Shown here: one piece after another, positions 36,801 to 47,053 of the stretch
Layout: every line of letters starts with the position of its first letter
How positions within the stretch are numbered: the stretch's first letter is position 1
Origin: Zychaea mexicana
Lineage: Eukaryota > Mucoromycota > Mucoromycetes > Mucorales > Lichtheimiaceae
Assembly: GCF_025766255.1 (NCBI RefSeq)
Contig: NW_026516693.1
Span: forward strand, 310,001 to 374,000
Length of the DNA stretch: 64,000 nucleotides
Direction of reading: 5' to 3'
The notes under the pieces: model-generated
What the model saw: only the letters and a program-made list of their open reading frames with translations
Databases searched by the model: none
Told to the model about the DNA's origin: nothing
Made by a program: the position numbers and the translations under genes

Positions 36801-37760
36801 ATGTTTAAATCAAATGAAACACTATTTCGAACACTTTACGACGATGAATAAGCTATAATCTATTTACAAAAGCAAGGACTTATAAAACCTTTTATTTGTA
36901 AAAAATATGAAAAACCATTATCTATTGGAAAATATTATCAAAGATATCGATTTTATTATTATCCAGATAATATTAGAAAAGGTGTATTTGCCGAAACATT
37001 ATTTGAAAAAACAAATCTACGACCAATACAAATAGTAGAACTATTTACGTCAATGGATGATTGGTATGTATCTTTTATAAGATAACATATATAATATTAA
37101 TTTGTTTTTTATATAGATCCTTCTCCTATAAAAGTGTCTCTACAAATGGGAATCGATGATGAAACAGTTACACGATTATATTCAAAAATACGCTTTGCGA
37201 TAAAAACATGGATCCTTAACAATCAAGAGTTATGGAAAAATGTAATTGGTAGACAAGATGAAATTGTTGAAATCGACGAATGCTGTTTTGGCAAAACAAA
37301 AATTACTACTGCAAAGCATAAACGATACAGAAAACATATGTGGATATTAGGCGGTTATCAAAGAAATTCAAATCTGTTCTTTTTGGTGCCTGTTCAAAAT
37401 CGAAAAATGTCAACATTATTACCAATAATCAAGGATCAAGTTTATCAAGGAACAACTATAATCACTGATGGTTTACGATCTTATATAAGCTTAAACAAGA
37501 TGGGATATATTCATAAAGCAGTTGATCATTCGAAATATTTTGTGGATCCAAATGATTCAACAATACATACTAACAGTATGGAAGGTTTTTGGATGCATTT
37601 AAGAAAACATATGCCCAATATAAAAGAAGATTCTGAGCTATATACGTTGTATTTTTTAGATTATGCTTTTAGAAAAAGATATCATCATAATTTGTTTGAA
37701 ATGTTAAAAACAGTTATTATGTATTATAATGAAAATCAAATGAAAATCCAAGATCAATAA
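36801..37760 (+). pseudogene. Merlin/IS1595-like (ISXO2) DDE transposase, decayed
   Basis: The N-terminal part starts at the ATG at 36,801 and has an in-frame TAA at 36,849 (one C-to-T change from CAA). A probable intron (37,064-37,116) leads into an intact 208-codon second part. That part has the transposase core: first Asp in VEIDECCFG, second in IITDGLRSY, and the HTNSMEGFWMHLRKH block with the Glu, as in ISXO2-like and Merlin enzymes. The reading phase does not match across the intron I infer, so either there is further damage or I have misplaced the splice. No clear terminal inverted repeats were found. Sequence is much more AT-rich than the neighbouring genes. Confidence 0.75.
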
Positions 37761-37905
37761 AAATACTCTTTATTCTATCAAATATTATATCCACATTTTT
37801 TAATTTATTGGTATTATTTTCACTTAATAATTTCTTTTCATACATTAATATATTGTATAATAATTGTAAACAATATTCATCTCTTTGAATAGCAGAGACA
37901 CAAGG
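37717..37905 (-). CDS. Small ORF convergent with the Merlin-like transposase
   Basis: The frame from the Met at about 37,905 to the stop at 37,717 gives 62 residues with a Lys/Asn-rich helical pattern (LLYNILMYEKKLLSENN). Its end overlaps the transposase 3' end by 44 bases. It shares the low GC of the transposase, so it may belong to the same element. Family unknown. Confidence 0.3.
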   Translation of the reverse strand, partial: PCVSAIQRDEYCLQLLYNILMYEKKLLSENNTNKLKNVDIIFDRIKSIFIDLGFSFDFHYNT

Positions 37906-38051
37906 CATTGTCTTTAAGTGAATGGCTCGTTGGACAACGAAGAATGGAACAAGTGGAACTGATACAACAGCAACTGCAACTGCAGCGGCAGAAAGGAGAG
38001 AATACAAACATTGATTTAAAACGATGTAATAAAAATGAAGAATTGCTTTGA
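37896..38051 (+). CDS. Possible terminal exon, 51 codons, coiled-coil-like
   Basis: An AG acceptor at 37,894-37,895 precedes 51 open codons ending at TGA 38,049. The peptide has a Gln/Leu-rich helix (EQVELIQQQLQLQRQKGE). GC content is higher than in the Merlin-like region to the left, so this may be where that element ends. It overlaps the minus-strand ORF here, so at most one is likely to be real. Confidence 0.25.
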   Translation, partial: RHKALSLSEWLVGQRRMEQVELIQQQLQLQRQKGENTNIDLKRCNKNEELL

Positions 38052-38095
38052 TTATAGGAGATAGGATGGGGGTGTAAGTGTTTGATGGTCAATAA

Positions 38096-40247
38096 TTATC
38101 GCTTTCTTTTTTGTCTCAAAGACGATGTGCTTCTTGCTGGTCCTTTGCCCTTGCTTTTTGTGTTCTTTTTTTCTTTCATGGAAGAAGCTTGTGTTTTTAC
38201 AATCCAATCAATAGGCGTGCGATTTTTAAGAACTTTTCCGTTTTTGAGGAGTTGGTCGCAATCATTGATGTTCTTGGCTGTTTGCGCCAGGATCTCCTAT
38301 GAATTGGTTAAATCAATAATATTAGCTGGAGCGGTATACAGTGTATAGCGAACATGGATCAGGATCTTTGTTTTACTTTAACTTGCCCCAACGCTTGGAT
38401 ACAAGTCGGCAAGCAGCCTACTTGATAGCTTTCTTGTGGCAGAAGGAATTCTTGCAATTCGACCATTCTGTACACATGCTTTGCTTTGAGGTCTAATCGG
38501 TACATTGTATACTTGAAACCTATGGTACAGAACTATCGTTAATAAATTGACGCAAAGACCAAATCCGCACTAGATAAATACATTTAAAGTGCTACCTTTC
38601 ACGATCAATCCGCATACTGTCGGGTTGGGCACGCTGAGTTCAACTAGCTTGTTAATCATGCTGCGAAGCATGATACCCATTTTTATAAAATCCGATTTGC
38701 TGGAGGTTGGTCGCTTAACCTCGACAACGAACAAATCGTACGTGCGACTGGAAGCACGTTTGTAGGCGGTGAAATCAGGGAACAGCTGGTTTGGGGAATC
38801 TCGGGAGGATTCCAGCACAGCGTTTGCCCTTTTCCAAAAAAAAAAGAAGAGAAATATAGTATACACTTGTCAGCCTTGGTAGTGAAAGATATATCGAAGT
38901 CTACGTTCCAGTGATTCTTTTGGAAAAAGCAAAAAACCACAGAGACTTGATATCTCTACTATCTAAGTACAACTTACCTTTTGTGGCCGAACGGTGCATC
39001 CTTGACAAAAAGTGCGTGCAGTAGGGCGTGTAGGTATGTATGTACCAATGTGTCCTCTACGATATTGTTATCGCATGCTGAGGGAACACCAACGAAACTG
39101 TTCAGAACATCAACAAAAACCGATGCTACGAAGTCTCTGCTCTCGATTGCGGCTGCCTAATATTCGTGTATTGTTTGCTTTATATCCCAGCTGTCTGTTT
39201 CTTTGTCTTGTGACAGCTGTAGACTTTAATTCAATATAGTCATATTAAATGATTTTCATACCTGTTCGATATCGCTCGCCCACGTTGGCAACACACTTGG
39301 TAAATCTGGCTTGCATTGGTTGCGAAGCAATTCGTCTTCCTTGACGGTTACCACTGATTCCTTGAGGCCGAAGAAAAAGATGCAACAGAGGCTCCTATGT
39401 AAGAATATCATATATTCAAAGGTACGTTAAAACGAAAACAATAATGATCGAGCAATTATAAAAAAGTTACTTACAATGCTCGAATATTGCTAATGGTTTT
39501 GTTTGTTTTTGTTTCACTAATAGATCTTTTTTGATAGGCCTCGAGCAACTTGGTTATATCGACATTGTTTGAAGCGATCCACTTTAATGATTGCAACGCA
39601 GTTAGTATATCTATCTGTCAATACGTTTGAAATGAAAGAATTGCTTTTTCTTTTACCCGATCAGCACGATCTTTGATTTCTCGGTCAAGGTCCAAGGGAA
39701 ACACTTCAAACCGGTCTTTGTATAGCTTCTTCGGATTTTCATCGATACTAGATAATGATTTGGCGGATTCAAGGTCGTCATCAGGAACTCTACATGAATA
39801 TGTTGTTATTATAACTGTCGGGAAGTATCAACTAATTTGTTGCAGCAACACATTGCATTTCGCACTTACTCTTTTGTTGTTGCAGAAGAACTAACAAGAA
39901 GGACGCTTCGAATAGCCTCATTGGCCGGTTCTGCTGCTGCCGTTGCTGTTTTTACTGCTTCAACGTGATACTTTACCTTTGCAACATGCTGGTTAAAAAA
40001 ACATTACGCGTTAGTATCATACTCTCTTCTTAGCCTCTCTCTCTCTCTCTCTCTCTGTGTGTGGTGTGTTTATGCAGAAAATGAAAAATGTGTTGCTGAC
40101 TGCTAAAAACTTACAAGAGCGAGGATTTCTTTCCAAATACGTGGATCGCAGCGTGTGCTAAAATGATAGGCGTTCAGAAAGTTTAACAAAGACTTGACTA
40201 TTATTTATACCATACTTACTTTGTTTCAATATCTGGGCGCAAATACT
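38096..40247 (-). pseudogene. Multi-exon repeated-family gene with PD-(D/E)XK-like motif, left-arm copy
   Basis: Read on the minus strand, about eight short exons separated by introns of 40-160 nt. The central exon has PDFTAYK...DLFVVEVKRP, fitting a P-D-x(17)-E-x-K arrangement of PD-(D/E)XK nucleases, then GIMLRSMINKLVEL and a GLIVKG strand. The C-terminus is basic and ends KRKR, like a nuclear localisation signal. Damage: an in-frame TAG (CAG to TAG) in the exon around 39,155, where the right-arm copy has a different stop. The 5' exons are replaced by the mitochondrial-like tract at 40,248. The nuclease label is inferred from the motif alone. Confidence 0.6.
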
Positions 40248-40568
40248 TCTAATTTGAAGACATATTGATAAATATACATTTTTTAAAAATAATCTTCAAT
40301 TTTTAATCCCTCCGGGGCCTCGATCTCGAAGGGATCTTGGCCCTGGGCCGAGGTCATAAAGAATTCTTAAGACATTATAAAAATGTTAATAGAACATCTT
40401 ATCAATGTAATTTAAAAACACTTCCATTAAAAAATTCTTTAGAATCTAAAGAATTTCCCATAAAGCTCAAATTACTAACCTTCACATGGAGAGTCTTGTC
40501 AGTATCTAAAATAAATAATAAACTAATAGTAATATAAGTAACAATATCTTTATTTTTAATAAAAAAGC

Positions 40569-40639
40569 AGGGGATTAACTCAGTAGTAGAGTGTTAATCT
40601 TACAAATTAAAAGTCGGTAGTTCGATTCTACTATTCCCT
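40569..40639 (+). tRNA. tRNA-Val (UAC), organelle-like
   Basis: A full cloverleaf folds: a 7-bp acceptor with one G-U pair, D stem ACTC/GAGT, anticodon stem TTAAT/ATTAA with loop CTTACAA (anticodon UAC), a five-base variable loop and a T arm with loop TTCGATT. The AU-rich stems suggest mitochondrial origin. It matches the copy at 61,514-61,584. Confidence 0.8.
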
Positions 40640-40712
40640 AAATAGTTTATAATAATGGTAGAGTGGTTATCTTACACATAACTGGCAGTAGTTCAACTCT
40701 ACTATTCCCTAA
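40640..40712 (+). pseudogene. tRNA-Val-like fragment
   Basis: A second anticodon arm (GTTAT/ATAAC, loop CTTACAC, anticodon UAC) and a good T arm (AGTAG/CTACT) follow the first tRNA. The 5' half does not pair with the 3' ATTCCCT, so the D arm and acceptor are degenerate. Confidence 0.55.
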
Positions 40713-40874
40713 ATTAATAAATAAAAAAAATATTTGTCATTTATAAAGTATAATTAAAATATAATACTTTTATTATATACTTGGTCTGTAAGGATTAACT
40801 TCTATCCAAAGGCCTTTAATTAAATTAATAAAATACCAGGTCCCAGGCCAAGGCCAAGACCTGGTATCTCGGTA

Positions 40875-40957
40875 GAATAGATGACTGAATCAGTAAGGAA
40901 GTAGTTTACTAAACTATGGACGTAACTGTCCTTGTGGGTTCAAGTCCTACTCTATTC
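40875..40957 (+). tRNA. tRNA-Ser-like gene, anticodon mutated to ACU
   Basis: Perfect 7-bp acceptor GAATAGA/TCTATTC, long variable arm GGAC/GTCC typical of Ser tRNAs, and T loop TTCAAGT. The anticodon loop reads TTACTAA here but TTGCTAA in the right-arm copy, so the original was the usual Ser GCU and this copy has a G-to-A change. Confidence 0.75.
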
Positions 40958-41205
40958 ATTAAATCATTAATATAAAATGAAGTCATACTATTTTTTAGGC
41001 TTAATTTATAAATTAAAGGTAATTATATGAAAGAGATTATTTATTAGTTTAGTAAGTGCTAATAATTCAGTAGTATTAAATCTTAATGATTTAAATAAAA
41101 CATTTACTTCTTCTAAAATTTGGATAAATCTTTAATCTTATTCTCTGATGTACAAAGTTATACTGGAATCCAGCTAAATTACGATTATTAATATAAGGTG
41201 ATATT

Positions 41206-41577
41206 ATGAATGCTGAAAGAAAATATAGGGATGCATTCGATTTTCAACCTAGATCACTAGTAATGTTAACTAGTAATTTATTATGGCAACCAAAAGACTC
41301 TATCACAGGTTTACAAAGAAGAGTTATTTATATTCTAGTAACTAAAGTTCCAGAAAAAGTAGATAGGAATCTATTTTATTATGGCTTTAATATAGATAAA
41401 ACAGAAGGTAAATTAGCTGAATCATTAACAAGTCTTGTTAATTGGGCTTTATCTAATCCTATTAAAAATTTAAATCTATTAAGTAATACTAATGAAACAA
41501 TTAAATTAACTTCTCCTAATGTTTTAAATGAAACAAATCCATTAATTGAATGGATTAATCTTAATTTAGTAATATAA
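41206..41577 (+). pseudogene. Phage/plasmid-type (D5/P4) primase-helicase fragment, left copy
   Basis: A 123-residue frame holding the part after the helicase core: NAERKYRDAFDFQPRSLVM then LTSNLLWQPKD, where the TSN is the sensor-like motif of SF3 helicases, followed by LQRRVIYI. No Walker A segment is visible upstream, so the start is missing. Downstream, coding similarity seems to continue in other frames to about 41,830, with stops. In bacteria and phages these proteins start plasmid or phage DNA replication. The right-arm copy is at 60,573-60,944. Confidence 0.6.
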
Positions 41578-41953
41578 ACTAGGAAAATTAACTTATATTG
41601 GTAAAAAGAATTCTAATCCTTAAACACATTTATATGCTAGTTATTATAAATCTTGTAATGAATATAGATATGAAACATTGTCATTCAATGACTTTACTAC
41701 AATTTTAGAACAACAATTAAGAGTCTTTCTAAAACTAGATACAGAAAAAAAGAGATAAATAGGACTGGTATAAATAATATTGAATTATTAATTGAACCAA
41801 ATTATGAAGGTATTGGTATTAATATTCAGATTATAGTAATTTAGTAGATAATATTATAGATGAATTTAATTACTAGCTTATACTATGGGATTAGAATCTA
41901 TTCCTAATAAAATATTTTTTAATCCTCATTTAGTTAATATAGTTAGCACTACA

Positions 41954-41975
41954 GTATTTAGCCTAGGCTAAATAC
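41954..41975. repeat. 22-bp perfect palindrome
   Basis: The sequence is its own reverse complement, centred on CCTAGG, and recurs in the right arm at 60,174-60,195. It could form a small hairpin. Palindromes of this kind are common in fungal mitochondrial DNA. Confidence 0.75.
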
Positions 41976-42209
41976 TCAGATGCTAACTTAATAAGCTTAG
42001 TGAACACTTCGGATTTTAACTATAAACTCGGGGGAATATCAATCAATAGATATTTCACCACCCCCCTTTAATACCCTTTATCCTTATTAATTCCTTCCTA
42101 TTTAATATTTTTAAATTTTGAAAAGGTAGAATAAGCATTAGTTTGAATTGTGTTACTCAATTTAATTGTTAAAACATTAACTATATAGTAATATTTTGTT
42201 GATAGAATA

Positions 42210-42455
42210 TTATATGTTGTAACTTGACCCCACAAGGTGGAATACCTTATGGTAATCGGGAAAGTTGAAGGGGAATAGGGCAATCGCTAAATTTGTGATG
42301 AATTTTTTCTCATCTATAGTTGGTAATAATTTTTTTATTATGAAATAATGTATCCCCCCATTGGCTGAGTACCCCCCCGGTCCAGTGGGGGATAGTTGGG
42401 GTATGGCTCTAAGATAGAAAAGATTAAAACTAGAAGCAAAGAATAAATCTCCCAC
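42210..42455 (-). pseudogene. Open frame in the mitochondrial-like tract, unknown
   Basis: An 81-residue frame that appears to continue in another frame to about 42,098. The right-arm copy (about 59,690-60,050) also has interruptions. No family recognised. Confidence 0.35.
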
Positions 42456-42783
42456 CCTTGCTATAAAATATTTTTAAAAATGTTTTATCACAAGAGTGAT
42501 TTATTCAAATCAATTTAATAACTTAAATAGGATCTAATAAAAAAAAACAGCCATAAAAATAGAATTTTAGAAGGGAACCTCTTTTCTATAAATTTATAAG
42601 TCTTTAAATTAATTTAACCCAATGTTTTCCCTCTATTTATAATGATACGATGTAGTTTTTATTTAGGGTTCAGGGTTAGTTTACTTAATTGGAATGTTTA
42701 TACTATTTAAAGGGATTAATTAAAGGGTAAGGTTCTAAATAAGAACCCATAGTTTATTATACTACATATTATAGGAATATATA

Positions 42784-43110
42784 TTATATAATTCCAAATA
42801 AATATAGCCATAAAGTAAAGACAATCATAATACTTTGAAGTAGAACAAACCAAATTATATCTGTTTTAATAGAAAGGTTATCTACTTCTTTATTACTATC
42901 AGTTAATCTTTGAATAATATTAATTTGTAATAGTTTATCTTTAACTTTATTATTAGAATTAATTAATAATCTGATAAATAAACTAATTGTACAAATTAAA
43001 CCAAGAGATGAATAACTTAAAATGGTAATTCCTACAGAACCTACAATTTCATTATGGTAATAAATAAATAAGAATAAACTATATAATAAGTTAAAAATTA
43101 ATAAAATCAT
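42784..43110 (-). CDS. Small membrane protein of the mitochondrial-like tract, left copy
   Basis: 108 residues: an N-terminal hydrophobic segment, a second one after VGSVGITILSYSS, a polar stretch and a C-terminal hydrophobic segment, so probably three membrane passes. The right-arm copy (59,034-59,360) is intact and nearly identical. Organellar plasmids and mitochondrial genomes often carry such unassigned ORFs. Confidence 0.5.
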   Translation of the reverse strand: MILLIFNLLYSLFLFIYYHNEIVGSVGITILSYSSLGLICTISLFIRLLINSNNKVKDKLLQINIIQRLTDSNKEVDNLSIKTDIIWFVLLQSIMIVFTLWLYLFGII

Positions 43111-43129
43111 AATCTCAAAAATAAGTAAT

Positions 43130-43660
43130 AATTAATTGATAAAAATAAATTTAGATCTTAAATTTGCTAATGATTTAAGCCATTTAGGTAATTTATCTTG
43201 ATATTTATTGATTGTTTTATTAAGAATATATTCCATTAATAAAAACAATAAAGAAAATAATACCATAGAACCAATTAGTAGTTCTACAAATCCAACAAAT
43301 TGAGTTAGATTTAGATCAGTAGTATTGAATAGATCCCATTCATAGATTGAATCAACAGTAATATTTTCTGAAGATGAATTAGAATTATTTGATTAGGATT
43401 TGAAGAAGATTTTGAATCTAATAATTCTTGAAATTGTTTATTCTATTTTTCTTTTTCAAACTCAAATTTATCTCTTTCTAAAAGATGTTTTTGTTCTTCA
43501 AGAATTAATTCTCTTTCTTTCAATCTTAAATCATTTTTTAATTTCATTTTAGTTAAATGATATATTGAAGTAAGACCACCTAATGTTCTAATTGCACCTA
43601 CTGTCTTCAAAAATTGTTTTGAATTAAATTGTGTGAATATAATATTATAATAAAGGAGAA
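43130..43660 (-). pseudogene. Coiled-coil plus membrane-segment protein, frameshifted, left copy
   Basis: Read on the minus strand, a Lys/Glu-rich helix (KERELILEEQKHLLERDKF) leads, after a stop and a frameshift near 43,390-43,440, into a segment with a hydrophobic helix ending near 43,140. The right-arm copy has equivalent breaks. Function unknown. Confidence 0.4.
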
Positions 43661-44183
43661 TCTCTTAATCAAGGGGTTGGTTTACATTGTCATCTCCTTA
43701 CTTTTATAGTTTATAAGAAAGACTAAAACTAAACAAATTTGAGGTGATTAAGATTGGTAGAAGTTCCACTATTATAAATCTTAAATTAAAATAATCCTCT
43801 ATGACGCAGTAAATCTATTTAGGTATTAAATATCCCCAATCAACCCATATGTTATCCTTGTTTGTGTGAATCTAGGATAAACTCTAGGTAAGAATCTCTT
43901 GTATAATTGTGAGTAACAAATAATTTATATACATAAAATAATCTATTTATTATTTATCTTGTTAGTGGTAGTCTATTAAAAAGACGAGGGAGGAAAAGGG
44001 GAAATCAAAATAAAAGGTAGGTTTTAAGGTTTCTTGTTGTCTTAAAACTATACCACTTTTGCCCCCTGGATATCTAGGCAGCAAACCAAACCAAGCAAAT
44101 GTTAATGGTATTAGTATTAATTATCTTTATATGCTATAATTATTTAAAAGTATAGAGAGATTCTTTTCATTTACTAAATTATT

Positions 44184-44378
44184 TTAAAAGTAATCCAAGA
44201 CAAATCGACGCGACCAAATGCTTGCCATTCCAGTCCAGTCTTTAGTCGATTGACTCCAGGCACCTATCTGTGCTTTATTCTTGTCCACAAAGCCTGCTAG
44301 CATTGGTGTATCAGTACCAGCAATGTAGCCACATAGCTCTATCATTTGCAAATAAGCAACATACGTCGTGAGCTTCAT
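44184..44378 (-). CDS. 64-residue ORF at the inner part of the left arm
   Basis: The residues MKLTTYVAYLQMIELCGYIA start a frame ending SRRFVLDYF. The inverted copy is at 57,766-57,960. An upstream frame (MDNNYQGYTGTDQE) may belong to the same protein with a frameshift between them. Unrecognised. It directly abuts the mitochondrial-like tract. Confidence 0.35.
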   Translation of the reverse strand: MKLTTYVAYLQMIELCGYIAGTDTPMLAGFVDKNKAQIGAWSQSTKDWTGMASIWSRRFVLDYF

Positions 44379-45147
44379 TCTTTGGCTCTTATGCTCCTCT
44401 TTCCTGGTCCGTACCAGTGTATCCTTGGTAGTTGTTATCCATAATTTCGATAAGTGTTGCTAAGTATTGAACGAATTGTTGCTATAGTTATGGTAATTGT
44501 CGCTAATGGTTCTGGTGATTGACACTAAGGATTCAACGATTTGTTGCTATGGTTTTGACACAAAGAAGAAGCATGCACAGTACACTCAGTAGAAGTCGGC
44601 TCTTATTTCTTTTTAGCGGGACCTCAAAAATTGGATAAGAGCTACCGAAACCACTACAATCAACAAATTACGTGACCGCAGGGACAACAGCTGTTGCATA
44701 TGATACCGGATTTTGCGTTCAAAACGTCTACAGGCCCAAGCTTCTTTTTTGCCTGATGATGAGCGGGTTTCTAGCTTTGGGGAGTGGGCAATTTTTGCTT
44801 ATGAAAATTGCTTGTGGACAAGCTTATTTTCGCTTGTGGACACCCTATTTTTCGTGCTCGGGCAGTGCGTTTTTTGCGATCAGACTCAGCTCGGATTCGC
44901 CTGTGGGTGGACCTTTTTTTATATACGACCAAGTCCTTTTTCGCGTTAGGCTACTAGTTATTCGCTTGAGCCCATTTCACTTTTTGCCATGGAGCCATTA
45001 GTTATTCACTAAGGGAGACCTATAATATTCGACTCCGGGAATTCGTTTTTCATACGTAGAATCTCTAATTTGTATATGAATTGCAGCATTTTCATATTTG
45101 ACACACCCAAATAAAGATCATCTTCTGCCTAGTTGTTGCAATTGGAT

Positions 45148-45262
45148 GGGTCGGTCAGGTCAAGGTTCTGACCCATTGACCCGCGGTTCAAGAAAACACT
45201 TACCCGATTCGACCTATTCAACCTGATGGGTCAAAACTTGGGTTGACGGGTTAAGACTTATT
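45148..45262. repeat. GGGTCA-rich repeat, left
   Basis: Words such as GACCCGTTGACC, TTGACCCGCGG and GGGTCAA recur in both orientations. A related tract lies at 56,487-56,618 on the other side of the spacer. Probably part of a dispersed repeat. Confidence 0.5.
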
Positions 45263-45470
45263 TCGATATGATGATGAAGGAAGTGTCATTCAACCTAGAC
45301 TTAAGTACTGGAAATGTAAGTCCCTATATACACACAGCTCTCAAAAATGATGACACGCAAGGTGTCCTGCTATTAGTTGTCTAACCAATTATAATCTACT
45401 AGCTGTAATAGAGATAATAAAATTGCTATGATCGGTATAACCATCAGTGGCCGAATTAATTATTGATTTA

Positions 45471-45510
45471 CAATATAAATAATAAAAATTGAATTTTTTT
45501 ATTTATATTG
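45471..45510. repeat. Hairpin at the left end of the Rep/DDE element
   Basis: CAATATAAATAA (45,471-45,482) pairs perfectly with TTATTTATATTG (45,499-45,510) across a 16-nt loop that overlaps the TIR. It could be an origin-like structure for Rep. The loop lacks the usual CRESS nonanucleotide and the right end has no equal stem, so this role is speculative. Confidence 0.5.
45481..45500 (+). repeat. Left terminal inverted repeat of the Rep/DDE element
   Basis: Twenty bases, exact reverse complement of 55,820-55,839. The AT-rich content lowers its specificity, but its symmetric position outside both genes supports it. Confidence 0.6.
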
Positions 45511-45568
45511 GTAGCCTCCCATGAAAAAAAAAAGAGCGATTGTTTAAAGTATATAACAACAAATAAAA

Positions 45569-47053
45569 ATGAACACAACACAACACACTGAACAACTCGA
45601 TATTGAAATTAAAAATTTAATTGATAATAAATAGACTTTTCTTGATAAATCTTGGCCTGAAATGCAACATAGATTTAATCATAGAACAGCTATTAAAGAT
45701 ATGAAGAATAATACAATAAATGATATAAAGGATGTATTACTTAATAGATTTGGATTTATACCTGTATTTTATTTTCTTACAGTTTTATATGGAAATATTG
45801 AATATCCAGGGCCATACCGCGAGATTGAAAAAGGACTTGCATTATTATATCATATGGTATTAGGTGTATCAAGAAAGGATATACATACTGTTATGCCATA
45901 TGCAACATTTTATGATTTATATAAGCGGTTCTGAATTACTAACTATAATGAATTGAATAAAAAGGTAAAACAAGATCTAGATAGTATGTTCTCATTACCA
46001 CGTATTCGCATTCTATCAGCAATAATAAACAATCTAGATGGGTTTAAGAATGTTACACTATTTATTGATAGACATGATAGTAAAATAAAGTATTATAAAC
46101 CAAATGAGTCACATTCACAATTATATTCATATAAATTAAAAGGGCCAGCTATACGTACACAAGTTATACAGGATATGAATGAAATAATTACACATGTTTC
46201 AGTATCTGAAAAATGTGCTATCGGAAATGATGGTACTATGTTTATTAATACGAAACTATATAAAAAAATAAGTGAGGCAGATTGTTTAGGAATGGATGGT
46301 GGATATAATTTATTTATACAAAAGTTTAAAGATAATGCGACAGATGCTAGTTATAGTTTTTATAATCGTAATTTTTTACATCCCATAAGAAAAGAATCAG
46401 GACAAAACTTAACAATCAATGAGACATACTTTAATAACAAGTTTGGATCATTTCGTTCAGCAATAGAAGTACAGTTTTCTATGTTAGGCTCTAAATTTGA
46501 ACGATTTAATAATAATCGTGCAGCATTGCAAATATCTGATATAAGATATTATAATATTCAGTTTCGTGTTGCTTGTATTCTTACTAATATATGGCGATTT
46601 GTAAATAAGTATAATATAGAGGTACAACCACATCATAAATTATGGTATGGAAAAGATTTTGAATTCTGAAGTAAGAAAAACAAACTTGACTTAGTATTTT
46701 CAAATGAGCAAAAAGTAAATACTGAATATAACGAAATGGTTAACATGCAGCAGAAATTTCTACAGCTTAACATTAATCAATCAATAGATATGGCTATAGA
46801 TAGTGAGGACGAAACTGAAAATAATACATCTAAACGTAAGAGAAAAAATCAAAGAGAACAGAGAAATATAGAACATAGTAATTCATATGAAATTGAGAAG
46901 ATTGTAGGACATGTGTATACTGATAATAAGTACATATTTGTGGTTAAGTAGGTTGGATATAGTGTAAAGGATAATAGTTGGTTAACAGTTGATAAGTTTA
47001 ATTCCTAGGAAATGCTACATGAATATATGGCCACACATAGTATTCAGCTCTAA
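45569..47053 (+). pseudogene. DDE transposase with C-terminal chromodomain, five in-frame stops
   Basis: One continuous frame of 495 codons from the ATG at 45,569 to TAA at 47,051, with stops at 45,632 (TAG), 45,932 (TGA), 46,667 (TGA), 46,949 (TAG) and 47,006 (TAG) and no frameshift. The core resembles PIF/Harbinger/IS5-type DDE_Tnp_4 enzymes: Asp in TLFIDRHDSK, Asp in ADCLGMDGGY and the Glu in FRSAIEVQFSMLGSKF. After a Lys/Arg-rich linker, the last 55 residues form a chromodomain (YEIEKIVGHVYTDNKYIFVVK, then VGYS), which in other transposons directs integration to histone-marked chromatin. Each stop is one G-to-A change from TGG, and the one at 46,949 replaces the conserved chromodomain Trp. 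Confidence 0.75.

Larger units (their letters stand above)
40248..44180. other. Mitochondrial-DNA-like tract in the left arm (probable NUMT or plasmid insertion)
   Basis: Very AT-rich DNA with isolated GC-rich palindromic clusters (40,303-40,355; 40,838-40,870), organelle-style tRNA genes, a primase-like fragment and small membrane ORFs. Gene frames are broken. The tract ends sharply against nuclear family-gene sequence at 40,247. All of it recurs inverted at about 57,964-61,908. It could derive from mitochondrial DNA or from an organellar plasmid. Confidence 0.65.
38155..45122 (+). repeat. Left arm of a giant inverted repeat
   Basis: About 7.0 kb that reappears in reverse complement at 57,021-64,000 with only scattered differences, mostly single transitions and length changes in homopolymers. 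The inner boundary is sharp: homology stops after the word AAAGATCATCT at 45,122. The outer boundary cannot be seen because the right arm runs off the window. Contents from outside in: a broken family gene, a mitochondrial-DNA-like tract and a short nuclear-looking segment. Confidence 0.92.

Noticed and set aside
45471..45510. Canonical CRESS virus origin (stem-loop with the conserved nonanucleotide)
   Set aside because: The stem is present but the loop sequence does not match the nonanucleotide, so I list only a hairpin.
45632..47008. Stop codon reassignment (TAG/TGA read as an amino acid) in the transposase
   Set aside because: Both TAG and TGA occur, normal TGG codons are also present in the same frame, and neighbouring intact genes use TAG and TGA as terminators. 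Mutation of Trp codons explains it better.
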